Origin: Inquilinus sp052078665
GTDB taxonomy: Bacteria > Pseudomonadota > Alphaproteobacteria > DSM-16000 > Inquilinaceae
Assembly (NCBI RefSeq): GCF_052078665.1
Contig: NZ_JBQJIK010000020.1
Span: 1 to 64,000, forward strand
Reading direction: 5' to 3'
Length of the DNA stretch: 64,000 nt
A program made the translations under genes and the position numbers. Below the pieces are notes generated by a model. The model was not told the DNA's origin, did no database searches, and worked only from the letters and a program-made list of their open reading frames with translations. Shown here piece after piece: positions 16,511 to 25,900 of this stretch. Each line of letters opens with the position of its first letter. The first letter of the stretch is position 1.

Positions 16511-18013
16511 ATGGGACGGATGATTCGGGTGTCGCTGGCGGCAGCGGCGGCAGTCCTCGTTGGGCCGATGGCCTGGGCGCAGACGCTGGAGGTCGCGACC
16601 GACCAGTCGCCGGTCGGGCTGGACCCGCATGTCGCCACCTCCTTCGCCACGGTGCTGGTCAACGGCTCGGTCTATGAAGGCCTGACCTCGGTCGACAAGG
16701 ACCTGAAGGTGGTGCCGGAGCTGGCCGAATCCTGGACCATCTCGCCCGACGGGCTGACCTATGTCTTCACCCTGCGATCGGGCGCCAAGTTCCATGACGG
16801 GTCGCCGGTGACGCCGGCCGACATCGCCGCCAGCTTCGCCCGGGTGCGCGACCCCAAGACCGGCTCGCCCTATGCCAGCCGCATCGACATGGTGAAGGAG
16901 GTGACGCCGACCGGCGACCGGCAGGTGACGGTGACGCTGACAACGCCCTCCGCCCCCTTCCTCGCCAACCTGCCGCAGATCTCGATCGTGCCGGCCGCGG
17001 CGGCGACCGGCGGCATCGACCTGCAGCGCAAGACCGACGGCACCGGCCCGTTCACGCTGAAGGAATGGGTGCCCGACACCTACCTGCTGCTGGCGAAGAC
17101 CGACGGCTATTGGCAGCAGGGCCTGCCGAAGCTCGACGCGGTCAAGATCAACATCGTGCCCGAGGCCTCGACCCGGCAGGTCGGCCTGTCCGGCGGCACC
17201 TACCAGCTGCTGCCGAATGTCGACCCGGCCACGGCGGCGACGCTGCAGGGCACGCCCGGCGTCACCCTGCTGGAGACGACCGACCTGTCCTACACCCTGG
17301 TCGGCATGAACGTCTCCAAGCCGCCCTTCGACAACCCGAAGGTGCGCGAGGCGCTGAACACCGCGATCGACCGGTCGCAGATCGTCGAGGCCGCCTATTT
17401 CGGCAAGGGCCAGCCGGGCGGGCCGCTGTCGCCCGGCCTGAAGGACTGGGCGCTGCCGGTCTCGGACTTTCCCTGCTACGCCGCCGATCCGGAGAAGGCG
17501 AAGGCGCTGCTGGCCGAGGCCGGCGTGGCCCTGCCGCTGAAGGCGGAGCTGAAGGTGCTGGGCTCGAACCAGCTGGTGGTCGATGTGTCCCAGGTGGTGC
17601 AGGCCCAGCTCAACGCCGCCGGCTTCGAGGTGGCGCTGAACGTGCAGGAGCAGGGCACCTTCATCCAGGACTGGCGCAACTCCAACTTCCAGCTCTTCGC
17701 CTCGATCAACGGCGGCAATGTCGACCCCGACGGCTACCTGTACCGGACCTTCCGCACCGGCGGGTCGACCAATGTGTTCAAATATTCGGACGCCGAGGTC
17801 GACAAGCTGCTGGACGAAGGGCGGGTGACGCTGGACCCGGCCAAGCGCAAGGCGATCTACGCCGACCTGCAGAAGCGCCTGGCCTGCGACGGCCCGATCG
17901 CCCATCTCGCCTTCGGCCAGCTGTTCACCGCGGTGCGCGATGGCGTGACCGGCTACGAGATCGTCGGCAACCGCTCCACCCGCTCGCTGCGGCAGACGGC
18001 GCTGCAAAAGTGA
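16511..18013 (+). CDS. Peptide/nickel-type ABC transporter substrate-binding protein
   Basis: This 500-residue extracytoplasmic solute-binding protein of family 5 (DppA/OppA/NikA-like) has a cleavable signal peptide (VSLAAAAAVLVGPMAWAQT). Characteristic blocks are GLDPHVATSFATVLVNGSVYEGL near the N terminus, LAESWTISPDGLTYVFTLR, FHDGSPVTPADIAASF and, later, NPKVREALNTAIDR. GGGGGAGG precedes the ATG at 16511 (ATG 16520 is an alternative). Two permease genes follow within 8 bases and by overlap, so this is the first gene of an importer operon. Oligopeptides, opines or other small ligands are possible substrates. Confidence 0.9.
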   Translation: MGRMIRVSLAAAAAVLVGPMAWAQTLEVATDQSPVGLDPHVATSFATVLVNGSVYEGLTSVDKDLKVVPELAESWTISPDGLTYVFTLRSGAKFHDGSPVTPADIAASFARVRDPKTGSPYASRIDMVKEVTPTGDRQVTVTLTTPSAPFLANLPQISIVPAAAATGGIDLQRKTDGTGPFTLKEWVPDTYLLLAKTDGYWQQGLPKLDAVKINIVPEASTRQVGLSGGTYQLLPNVDPATAATLQGTPGVTLLETTDLSYTLVGMNVSKPPFDNPKVREALNTAIDRSQIVEAAYFGKGQPGGPLSPGLKDWALPVSDFPCYAADPEKAKALLAEAGVALPLKAELKVLGSNQLVVDVSQVVQAQLNAAGFEVALNVQEQGTFIQDWRNSNFQLFASINGGNVDPDGYLYRTFRTGGSTNVFKYSDAEVDKLLDEGRVTLDPAKRKAIYADLQKRLACDGPIAHLAFGQLFTAVRDGVTGYEIVGNRSTRSLRQTALQK

Positions 18014-18020
18014 TGGCGCG

Positions 18021-18971
18021 ATGGCCCGTTTCCTGACCGGGCGGTTGCTCGACCTGCTGGTGGTGCTGTTCGGGGTCTCGGTCGTCGCTTTCCTGATGAT
18101 CCGGCTGATCCCGGGCGACGCGGTGCAGATCATGCTCGGCGCCAACAGCGAGGTGACGCCCGACCGGATCGAGGCGCTGCGCCAGCGCCTCGGCCTCGAC
18201 CAGCCGCTGGTGACCCAGTACCTGGCCTGGCTCGGCGGCCTGCTGACCGGCGATCTCGGCACCAGCCTGTGGACCGGCCGGCCGGTGCTGGAGGAGATCG
18301 CGGCCCGGATCGGCGTCACCATCGAGGTCACGCTGCTGGCGCTGATCGTCTCGGTGGCGCTGGCGGTGCCGGCCGGCTGCCTGATGGCCTATTTCCGCAA
18401 CTCCGCCCGCGACTATCTGGTGCGGGTGATCACCATCGCCGGCGTCACCGTACCCTCCTTCTGGCTCGGGGCGCTGCTGATCTACCTGTTCCACGGCGTG
18501 TTCCCGTCCTTCCCGGCGATCGGCTTCGTGCCGCTGGCCGACGACCCGGTCGGCAACCTGCAGCGCATGCTGCTGCCGACCGTCGCGCTGGCCGTGCCGG
18601 TGCTGGCGTCGCTGTCGCGCATCGTCCGCTCGGCCATGCTCGACGCGCTGGGGCAGGACTACATCCGCACCGCCCGGGCCAAGGGCGTCAGCGAGCGGGC
18701 GGTGGTGTTCGACCACGCCTTCCGCAACGCCATGATCCCCTTCGTCACCGCGCTCGGCATCTCCGCCGGCTACCTGTTCGGCGGCGCCATCGTGGTCGAG
18801 CAGGTCTTCGCCCTGCCGGGCCTGGGCCGGCTGATGCTGGGCGCGATCGCGGAGCGCAACTACCCGCTGATCCAGGCGGCGATCCTGCTGGTCACCGCCG
18901 GATTCGTGGTCGTGAACTTCGTCACCGACATGCTCTACGCCGCCCTCGACCCGCGGATCGGCCTGCGATGA
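18021..18971 (+). CDS. DppB/OppB-type ABC transporter permease
   Basis: The 316-residue inner-membrane permease has six or so hydrophobic segments and the usual N-terminal helix (LLDLLVVLFGVSVVAFLMIRLIPGD). The peptide-permease EAA loop is present as YIRTARAKGVSERAVVFDHAFRNA. It forms the translocation pore with the DppC-type subunit that follows. The start is 7 bases after the binding-protein stop, and its own stop overlaps the next start in ATGA, indicating translational coupling. Confidence 0.92.
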   Translation: MARFLTGRLLDLLVVLFGVSVVAFLMIRLIPGDAVQIMLGANSEVTPDRIEALRQRLGLDQPLVTQYLAWLGGLLTGDLGTSLWTGRPVLEEIAARIGVTIEVTLLALIVSVALAVPAGCLMAYFRNSARDYLVRVITIAGVTVPSFWLGALLIYLFHGVFPSFPAIGFVPLADDPVGNLQRMLLPTVALAVPVLASLSRIVRSAMLDALGQDYIRTARAKGVSERAVVFDHAFRNAMIPFVTALGISAGYLFGGAIVVEQVFALPGLGRLMLGAIAERNYPLIQAAILLVTAGFVVVNFVTDMLYAALDPRIGLR

Positions 18972-19852
18972 CGGCGCCCCCGTCCAACATATTGGGGCCC
19001 GAGACCCTGGCGCCGCCGTCGCGCCGCCGCATCGCCGCGCCGCGGCACCCGCTGGTCTGGATCGGCGGGGCGCTGGTGCTGCTGCAGGTCGGGGCGGCGC
19101 TGCTGGCGCCCTGGATCGCGCCGGACGACCCGCTGGCCCAGCATGTGATCCGGCGCATGAAGGCGCCCGGCGCCGCGGCCTGGCTCGGCACCGACCAGTT
19201 CGGCCGGGACGTGCTGTCGCGCATCCTCTACGGCTACCGCGCCTCGCTCGCCGCCTCGGCCAGCGCGGTGCTGCTGGCGCTGCTGGTCGGCGGCACCCTG
19301 GGCGTGGCCGCGGCGCTGCGCGGCGGCTGGCTCGACCGCGCCGGCATGCGGCTGATGGACATCCTGTTCGCCTTCCCGATCATCCTGCTGGCGATCGGCA
19401 TCGTCGCCGTGCTGGGGCCGGGGGCGACCACCACGGCGCTGGCCATCGGCATCGTCTACATCCCGGTCTTCGCCCGGCTGCTGCGCGGCCCGGCCCTGGT
19501 GGTGGCCAGCAGCCAGTACGTGCTCGGCGCCCGCGCCATCGGGGCGGGGGAGGGGCGGGTGCTGTGGCGCCATGTGCTGCCCAACCTCGCCAGCGTCATC
19601 CTGGTGCAGGCCAGCCTGGCCCTCTCCACCGCGATCCTGGTCGAGGCCTCACTGTCCTTCCTCGGCCTCGGCACCCAGCCGCCGGTGCCCTCGCTCGGCC
19701 GCATGCTGGCCGAGGCGCGAAGCTACCTGCTGCTGTCGCCCTGGGATTCGATCTTCTCCGGCCTTGCCATCCTGTTGGCGTCTTTCGGCTTCAACCTGCT
19801 CGGCGACGGGTTGCGCGATGCGCTCGATCCCAGGCTGCGGGGCAGTGGATGA
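18968..19852 (+). CDS. DppC/OppC-type ABC transporter permease
   Basis: The 294-residue second permease has the DppC-type N-terminal region (ILGPETLAPPSRRR, then a first helix) and the typical WLGTDQFGRDVLSRILYGYR segment. The EAA loop is YVLGARAIGAGEGRVLWRHV. The ATG lies inside the stop of the upstream permease. No ATP-binding subunits follow: the next gene, overlapping by a few bases, is an acetyltransferase. The ATPases must be encoded elsewhere or shared with another dipeptide system. Confidence 0.92.
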   Translation: MTAPPSNILGPETLAPPSRRRIAAPRHPLVWIGGALVLLQVGAALLAPWIAPDDPLAQHVIRRMKAPGAAAWLGTDQFGRDVLSRILYGYRASLAASASAVLLALLVGGTLGVAAALRGGWLDRAGMRLMDILFAFPIILLAIGIVAVLGPGATTTALAIGIVYIPVFARLLRGPALVVASSQYVLGARAIGAGEGRVLWRHVLPNLASVILVQASLALSTAILVEASLSFLGLGTQPPVPSLGRMLAEARSYLLLSPWDSIFSGLAILLASFGFNLLGDGLRDALDPRLRGSG

Positions 19853-20331
19853 TGGGTGACATTGGGACGATGGCGGCGGTGACGGTCCGGCCGCCGGCGC
19901 CGGCGGATGTATCGGCTGTGGCGGAGGTCGCCTGGCGCAGCACCCGTGCCGCCTTCGAGCACATCCTCCCGGCCGCGATCCTGGACCGCAAACGGCCGGA
20001 GGATTTCGCCAACCGCTTCGCCGCCCGGCTGCCCGATTTGCGCATCGTGGTCGACGATCAGGGCACGCCGCTCGGCTTCTCGCTGATGACCGGGTCGCAT
20101 CTCGACATGCTGTTCGTCGACCCGGCGGCGCAGGGCCGGTCGGCCGGTACCGCGCTCCTGGCCGACGCCGTGGCGCGCGGCTGCCGGACGCTGGAGAGCT
20201 TCGCCCACAACCGGCTCGCCCGCCGCTTCTACGAGGCCCGCGGCTTCCGCCTCTGCCGCACCTATCGCCGGCTCTACGAGGGGATCGAGATGCCCTTCGT
20301 GCTCTACGCCCTGGCCGAGGATCGCGGCTGA
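19849..20331 (+). CDS. GNAT-family N-acetyltransferase
   Basis: The protein is about 160 residues (ATG 19849 overlapping the permease stop; ATG 19852 or 19870 also possible). It has the GNAT fold: VTVRPPAPADVSAVAEVAW at the start, a central HLDMLFVDPAAQGRSAGTAL acetyl-CoA-binding motif A (RxxGxA/G form, QGRSAG), then LARRFYEARGFRLCRTYRR, which is motif B. Coupling to an importer operon suggests it may modify the imported ligand or confer self-protection. This is inference only. Confidence 0.8.
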   Translation: MMGDIGTMAAVTVRPPAPADVSAVAEVAWRSTRAAFEHILPAAILDRKRPEDFANRFAARLPDLRIVVDDQGTPLGFSLMTGSHLDMLFVDPAAQGRSAGTALLADAVARGCRTLESFAHNRLARRFYEARGFRLCRTYRRLYEGIEMPFVLYALAEDRG

Positions 20332-20403
20332 CCCGGCGGGTGGCCCGCGGCTGCCTCCAATGCTGATGGAATTTTGATCGCGGGCGCGGGCAGCCTCGTC
20401 GCC

Positions 20404-20844
20404 ATGTCCGATCCATCGATAAGTTGCCGAATGAAGCCGGAAGACGAGGGGTATGACGTCCGCAGCGTTGCGGCGGCCGGCCGTGGCGTGTTCGCCACCC
20501 GGCGGTTCGTCCGGGACGAGGTGGTCTGCCGCAACCCGGTGCTGCTGCTGGACCAGGAGGACTGGCGGCGCTGCCAGGACACGATCCTCGACGACTACGT
20601 CTACCGCTGGCCGGAGGAGGGCCGGCCGCGGGCCGTCAGCCTCGGCGTCGGCAGCCTGTTCAACGCCAGCGACGCGCCGAATGTCGATGTCGAGATCGAC
20701 GTCGCCGCCAAGATCCTGACCTTCCGGGCGATCCGGCCGATCGAGCCGGGCCAGGAGCTGGTGCTGGACTATGGCTGGGGCGCCGGCGCAGCGGACCGCA
20801 TCCGGGGCGGCAAGAGCCGGACCCTGCACGCCGTCGGCGGCTGA
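20404..20844 (+). CDS. Small SET-domain protein
   Basis: About 146 residues from the ATG at 20404 (an in-frame TTG lies at 20374). It carries the bare SET fold: GRGVFATRRFVRDEVV at the N-terminal edge, LFNASDAPNVDVEIDVAAK, the pseudoknot region equivalent to the NHxxxPN motif in a degenerate form, and IEPGQELVLDYGW, the conserved ELxxDY. Bacterial SET proteins are predicted protein-lysine methyltransferases. The NH of the canonical NHS motif is replaced by NA here, so activity is uncertain. A strong hairpin follows the stop. Confidence 0.75.
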   Translation: MSDPSISCRMKPEDEGYDVRSVAAAGRGVFATRRFVRDEVVCRNPVLLLDQEDWRRCQDTILDDYVYRWPEEGRPRAVSLGVGSLFNASDAPNVDVEIDVAAKILTFRAIRPIEPGQELVLDYGWGAGAADRIRGGKSRTLHAVGG

Positions 20845-20869
20845 TCGGGGGATCAGGCCGGCGGCCCGA

Positions 20870-20907
20870 GGCGCCCCCCAGCCCCTGCTGCGGGGCTGGG
20901 GCGCCCT
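20870..20907 (+). terminator. Hairpin after the SET-domain gene
   Basis: A GC-rich inverted repeat (GCGCCCCCCAGCCCC with GGGGCTGGGGCGC, loop TGCTGC) lies 26 bases after the stop codon. There is no T tract, so termination efficiency is uncertain. It separates the SET gene from the metZ riboswitch region. Confidence 0.55.
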
Positions 20908-20989
20908 TGCCGCAGGCTGCTTGCCCCGAAACGCATTGCCCGATCGCCGTTTTGCCGATAAGTCTTGGGTCCGCTGCTCCCAAAGCGGC

Positions 20990-21046
20990 CCCGTGGTGAT
21001 TTGAGCCGACCGGCTTGCGGCCACGTTAAACTCCGCTAAAAGGTCG
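20990..21046 (+). promoter_or_regulatory. SAM-II riboswitch upstream of metZ
   Basis: The sequence follows the alphaproteobacterial SAM-II (metA) consensus closely: CGTGGTGATTTGAGCCG, then CGGCTTGC, GCCACGTTAAA and CCGCTAAAAGG in order. Helix P1 is CGTGG (20992-20996) with CCACG (21021-21025). The 3' CGCTAAAAGG segment supplies the pseudoknot strand that sequesters the downstream region when S-adenosylmethionine is bound. It ends about 55 bases before the metZ start. High SAM should lower metZ translation. Confidence 0.92.
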
Positions 21047-21101
21047 GTTGCGCGCAGGTCCCGCACGCACCGCCTCCCGGTCGGATCGAGGAGTCGGTGA
21101 G

Positions 21102-22310
21102 ATGGATCGTTACGAAGCCCCGAGCGAAGACGAATTCGGCCCCGAGACGGTGCTGATCCGCGGCGGCACGCGACGAACGCCCTATGGCGAGACCTCCGAG
21201 GCGATCTTCCTGACCTCGGGCTTCGTCTATGACAGCGCGGCGGCGGCCGAGGCGCGCTTCACCGGCGACCAGCCGGGCTTCGTCTATTCCCGCTACGGCA
21301 ACCCGACGCTGGAGGTGCTGGAGACGCGCCTGGCCCTGCTGGAAGGGGCGGAGGGCTGTCACGTCACCGCCAGCGGCATGTCGGGGGTGTTCACCGCCCT
21401 GTTCTGCCATCTCCGCGGCGGCGACCATGTCGTGGCCAGCCGGGCGCTGTTCGGCTCCTGCTTCTTCATCCTCAACGTCATCCTGCCGCGCTACGGCATC
21501 ATCACCACCTTCGTCGACGGCGGCGACCTCGCGGCCTGGGAGGCGGCGATGCGCCCGAACACCCGGGCGGTGTTCCTGGAGACGCCGGCCAACCCGACGC
21601 TGGACCTGGTCGACGTCGCCGCGGTGGCGAAGATCGCCCATGCCGCCGGCGCCAAGGTGTTCATCGACAATGTCTTCGCCACGCCGCTCGGCCAGAAGCC
21701 GCTCGAACTCGGCGCCGATGTGGTGATCTATTCCGCCACCAAGCATATCGACGGCCAGGGCCGGGTGCTGGGCGGTGCCGTGCTGGCGGACCGGAAGTTC
21801 CTGAACGACGACTTCCTGCCCTATTACCGGCACACCGGCCCGGCCCTGTCGCCGTTCAACGCCTGGGTGCTGGTGAAGGGGCTGGAGACGCTCGGCCTCA
21901 GGGTCGAGCGGCAGGTCGCCAGCGCCCACCGCCTGGCGCAGCTGGTCGAGGCGCATCCGGCCGCCAGCTCGGTGCGCTACCCCTGGCTGGAAAGCCATCC
22001 GCACCACGCGCTGGCGAAGCGGCAGATGAAGAATGGCGGCACGCTGGTCGCCTTCGACCTCGGCAGCAAGGCGGCGGCCTTCGCCTTCCTCGACGCGCTG
22101 CGGCTGGTCGACATCTCGAACAATCTCGGCGACACCAAGTCGCTCGCCACCCACCCGACCACCACCACCCACCGGGCGATGGAGGCGGCCGACCGCGCCG
22201 CCATGGGCATCACCGAGGGGCTGGTGCGGATCTCGATCGGGCTCGAGGGGATCGAGGATCTCGAGCGCGACCTGTCCCGCGCCCTCGACGCGGCGAAGCG
22301 CGTCGGCTGA
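21102..22310 (+). CDS. metZ: O-succinylhomoserine sulfhydrylase MetZ
   Basis: This 402-residue Cys/Met-metabolism PLP enzyme (fold type I) converts O-succinylhomoserine and sulfide to homocysteine in methionine synthesis. The cofactor lysine is in SATKHIDGQGRVLGG, and the tyrosine/arginine cofactor site is in VYSRYGNPT. LETPANPTLDLVD and LATHPTTTTHRAM are family signatures. Length and the DGQGR variant fit MetZ better than cystathionine gamma-lyase. GAGGAG precedes the ATG at 21102. The upstream SAM-II riboswitch confirms a role in methionine synthesis. Confidence 0.95.
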   Translation: MDRYEAPSEDEFGPETVLIRGGTRRTPYGETSEAIFLTSGFVYDSAAAAEARFTGDQPGFVYSRYGNPTLEVLETRLALLEGAEGCHVTASGMSGVFTALFCHLRGGDHVVASRALFGSCFFILNVILPRYGIITTFVDGGDLAAWEAAMRPNTRAVFLETPANPTLDLVDVAAVAKIAHAAGAKVFIDNVFATPLGQKPLELGADVVIYSATKHIDGQGRVLGGAVLADRKFLNDDFLPYYRHTGPALSPFNAWVLVKGLETLGLRVERQVASAHRLAQLVEAHPAASSVRYPWLESHPHHALAKRQMKNGGTLVAFDLGSKAAAFAFLDALRLVDISNNLGDTKSLATHPTTTTHRAMEAADRAAMGITEGLVRISIGLEGIEDLERDLSRALDAAKRVG

Positions 22311-22422
22311 TGATACGGCCCCGGGGGGTGAGGCACGGCGCCGCGCCCCCTGATCCGGGCGACCGGATTCCGGCTCTGCCACGTTGGGACGGACGAAGGG
22401 GGATCTGATCCCTGGAGTTCGC

Positions 22423-22827
22423 ATGATGAGATGGAAGCTTGCCCTCGCCGCCATGGCCGGGCTGGCGATGACGGCCCTGGCGGCGCCGGCGGCCAACGCC
22501 GCGCCGGGCTACACCACCGCCGCGGTCCGGCTGCGCGCCGGCCCGGGCGCCGATTATCCGACGGTGGCGCGGCTGCGGCCGGGCGTGCCGGTGCAGATCT
22601 TCGGCTGCCTCGACGGCTGGGCCTGGTGCGACATCGGCGTCGGTCCCGACCGCGGCTGGACCGACGGCCGCTTCTTGGCGGCCGATGTCCAGCATCGCCG
22701 CCGGGTCATCGTCGAGGCCGCGCCGGTGATCGGCGTGCCGGTGATCAGATTCGACGCCGGCCCCTACTGGGACAACTACTATCGCGGCCGGCCCTGGTAT
22801 CACGACCGCGGCCGCTGGGCGCATTAA
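22423..22827 (+). CDS. Exported SH3-domain protein
   Basis: The 134-residue protein has a signal peptide (LALAAMAGLAMTALAAPAANA) and one bacterial SH3 domain (about residues 30-85: VRLRAGPGADYPTVARLRPG, WAWCDIGVGPDRGWTDGRFL). The tail is rich in Tyr, Trp and Arg (GPYWDNYYRGRPWYHDRGRW), a pattern common in small periplasmic proteins of this kind. Such SH3b domains bind peptidoglycan or proteins in the envelope. GGAG lies 5 bases before the ATG at 22423. Two hairpins follow the gene. Confidence 0.83.
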   Translation: MMRWKLALAAMAGLAMTALAAPAANAAPGYTTAAVRLRAGPGADYPTVARLRPGVPVQIFGCLDGWAWCDIGVGPDRGWTDGRFLAADVQHRRRVIVEAAPVIGVPVIRFDAGPYWDNYYRGRPWYHDRGRWAH

Positions 22828-22865
22828 GCCAGGCCAGATCGGAATCCCGATCGGACGGTGAGTTG

Positions 22866-22894
22866 TTGCCTCTCCCGCCAGGCGGGAGAGGCAA
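22866..22894. repeat. CTCTCCCGC/GCGGGAGAG hairpin repeat
   Basis: A near-perfect inverted repeat TTGCCTCTCCCGCC/GGCGGGAGAGGCAA with a minimal loop. Related hairpins occur at 557-585, 33331-33368, 37604-37630 and 38244-38263. It is therefore a dispersed intergenic element rather than a gene-specific site. Confidence 0.7.
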
Positions 22895-22941
22895 TCGGTG
22901 TGATTCAGCCCGAAATGATCATGCTTCAACGCTGAAAGCGA

Positions 22942-22970
22942 AGGGCGGCTCTTCACGGAGCCGCCCTGTT
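22942..22970. terminator. Terminator hairpin between convergent genes
   Basis: A 10-bp perfect stem (AGGGCGGCTC/GAGCCGCCCT, loop TTCACG) is followed on the plus strand by GTTTCATT. It lies directly after the stop codon of the minus-strand RND gene and downstream of the SH3 gene, so it may end transcription from both directions. Confidence 0.75.
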
Positions 22971-25900
22971 TCATTCGGCCGGCGTGCCCGGCGCCTCGGC
23001 CCGCGGCTTCGGCGCGATCGAGCCGCCCAGCAGCTTCTCATGCACCCATTCGCGGACATGCTGCAGGGTGACGTAGAGCATCGGGATCAGGAAGATGCCG
23101 AGCGCCGAGGCGGCGATCATGCCGCCGAACACCGAGGTGCCGACGCCGCGCCGGCTGGCCGCGGCCGCGCCCGCCGCCGTCACCAGCGGCACCAGGCCGA
23201 GGATGAAGGCGAAGCTGGTCATCATCACCGGCCGGAAGCGCAGCCGGGCGCCCTCGATCGCGGCCTCGGCGATCGACGACCCCCCCTCGCGCTTGGCCTT
23301 GGCGAACTCGACGATCAGGATGCCGTTCTTGCTGGCCAGGGCGATCAGCACGATGATGCCGATCTGGGCGTAGACGTCGTTCGACAGTCCGGCGATCCAC
23401 AGCGCCGCCAGGCCGCCGACGATGCCGACGATGACCGACAGCAGCACGCCGATCGGGATCGACCAGCTCTCGTACAGCGCCACCAGGAACAGATAGGCGA
23501 ACAGCACGGCGAGGCCGAGGATGAAGCCGGTCTGGCCGGCCGCCTCCAGCTCCTGCAGCGCGGTGCCGGTCCATTCGAAGCCGTAGCCGGACGGCAGGGT
23601 GGCGGCCGAGACCCGGGTCATCGCCGCCAGCGAGTCGCCCGAGCTGAAGCCCGGCGCGGCGCTGCCCAGGATGTTCACCGCCCGGTAGTTGTTGTAGCGG
23701 GTGATGAACAGCGGCCCCAGCTGCTGCTCGGCCTCGACCAGCGACCGCATCGGCACCATCTGGCCGGTCGAGGAGCGGACATAGATCCGGTAGATGTCGT
23801 CGACGGTGCGGCGGTCGTTGGCCTCGCCCTGGGCGATCACCTGCCAGGTGCGGCCGAACAGGTTGAAGTCGTTGATGTAGTAGCCGCCCAGCGTCGCCTG
23901 CAGCGCGTTGAAGATGGCGCTGACGGCGACGCCGAGATTCTGCGCCTTCTCGCGGTCCAGGTTCAGGAAGATCTGCGGCGTGTTGGCGTTGTAGGAGGTG
24001 AACACCTGGGTCAGGCCCGGCGTCTGGTTGGCGGCCACCACCAGCCCCTGCGCCACCGCCGCCAGCTCGTTCGGGCTTTTGCCTTCGAGATCCTCGAGCT
24101 GGTACTGGAAGCCGCCGGCGGTGCCGAGGCCGATGATCGGCGGCAGGTTCAAGGGGATGATCAGCGCGTCGCGCACGCCTGCGGTGCGGATCGCCACCTG
24201 GCGGATCACGTTGAACACCGTGATCCCTTCCTTGACCCGCTCGTCGAACGGCTTCAGCGCCACCACCAGGAAGGCGGCGTTCGGCTCGGCCAGGCCGTCG
24301 ATGAAGCTGCGGCCGACCACGCCGGTGATGTCGGCGACGCCGGGGATGTCGCGCACCAGCGCCTCGACCTGCTCGGTCACCTGGGTGGTGCGGCTGACGG
24401 CGGCGGCAGGCGGCAACTTCATCTCGACGAAGAACAGCCCCTGGTCCTCTTCCGGCAGGAAGCCGGTCGGGGTGGCGGAATTGATCACCCAGGCCAGGCC
24501 GCCGAAGGCCGCGACCAGCACGATCGACAGCACCGCCAGCCGCACCAGCCGGGTGACGATCCAGGCATAGCCGTCGCGCACCTTGTCGATGCCGCCGGAC
24601 ACCCGGCCCATGATCCTGCCGTACAGTCCGGGCTGGTGGCCGGGCTGGTGCGGCTTCAGGAACACGCCGCACAGCGCCGGGCTCAGCGTCAGCGCGTTCA
24701 GCGCCGAGATCAGCATCGCCACCGACACGGTGACGGCGAATTGCGAGTACAGCTCGCCGGTGATGCCGGGGATGAAGCCGACCGGCACGAACACCGACAG
24801 CAGCACCAGGGTGATGGCGATAATCGGCGCGGTGATCTCGCGCATCGCCAGCTTGGTCGCCTCCTTGGCCGGCAGCCCGGTCTCGGCCATCACCCGCTCG
24901 ACATTCTCGACCACGACGATGGCGTCGTCGACGACGATGCCGATCGCCAGGATCATGGCGAACATCGAGATGGTGTTGGCGGAGAAGCCGAACACCAGCA
25001 GCACGGCGAAGGTGCCGACCAGCGACACCGGCACGGCGATGATCGGGATCAGCGTCGCCCGCAGATTGCCGAGGAACACGAACACCACGATCGCGACCAG
25101 CACGAAGGCTTCCAGCAGGGTCTTGATCACCTCGCTGATCGTCTCGCTGACGAAGACGGTGGTGTCGTAGGTGATCTTGTAGTCGACGCCGGCGGGGAAG
25201 CGCTCCTTCAGCTTCTCCATCTCCACCCGCACGCCTTCGGCGGCGGCCACGGCGTTCGAGCCGGGCGACTGGAAGATGCCGATCACCGCGGCCGGGGTGC
25301 CGTTCAGCCGGCCGGTGGTGTCGTAGGACTGGGCGTTCAGCTCCAGCCGGGCCACGTCCTTCAGCCGCACCACCGACCCGTCCGGGTTGGCGCGCAGGAT
25401 GATGTTCTCGAACTGCTTGACGTCGGTCAGCCGGCCCAGCGTCTGCAGCGTCACCTGGATCTGCTGGTCGTCCGGCATCGGCTGGGCGCCCAGGCGGCCG
25501 ACCGCGGCCTGGACGTTCTGGCTCTGCACCGCCGTGATGATGTCGTTCGGGGACAGGCCGAAATTGGTCAGCGAGTCGGTGTTGTACCAGATCCGCATCG
25601 CATAATTCTGGGTGCCGAACAGCGACGCCTGGCCGACGCCGGTCACGCGGCCCAGCGAGTCGAGCACGTTGATGATCGCGTAGTTGTTCAGGAACAGCCC
25701 GTCCTGGCTGTTGTCCGGCGAGTACAGGGTGACCAGCTGCAGGATCGCCGAGGACTGCTTCTTCACCGTCAGGCCCTGGGCCGTCACCTCGCTCGGCAGC
25801 TGCGGCTCGGCCAAAGCGACGCGGTTCTGGACGTTGACGGTGTTGATGTCCGGGTCGGTGCCGACCGCGAAGCTGATGTTCAGCGAATAGGAGCCGTCGC

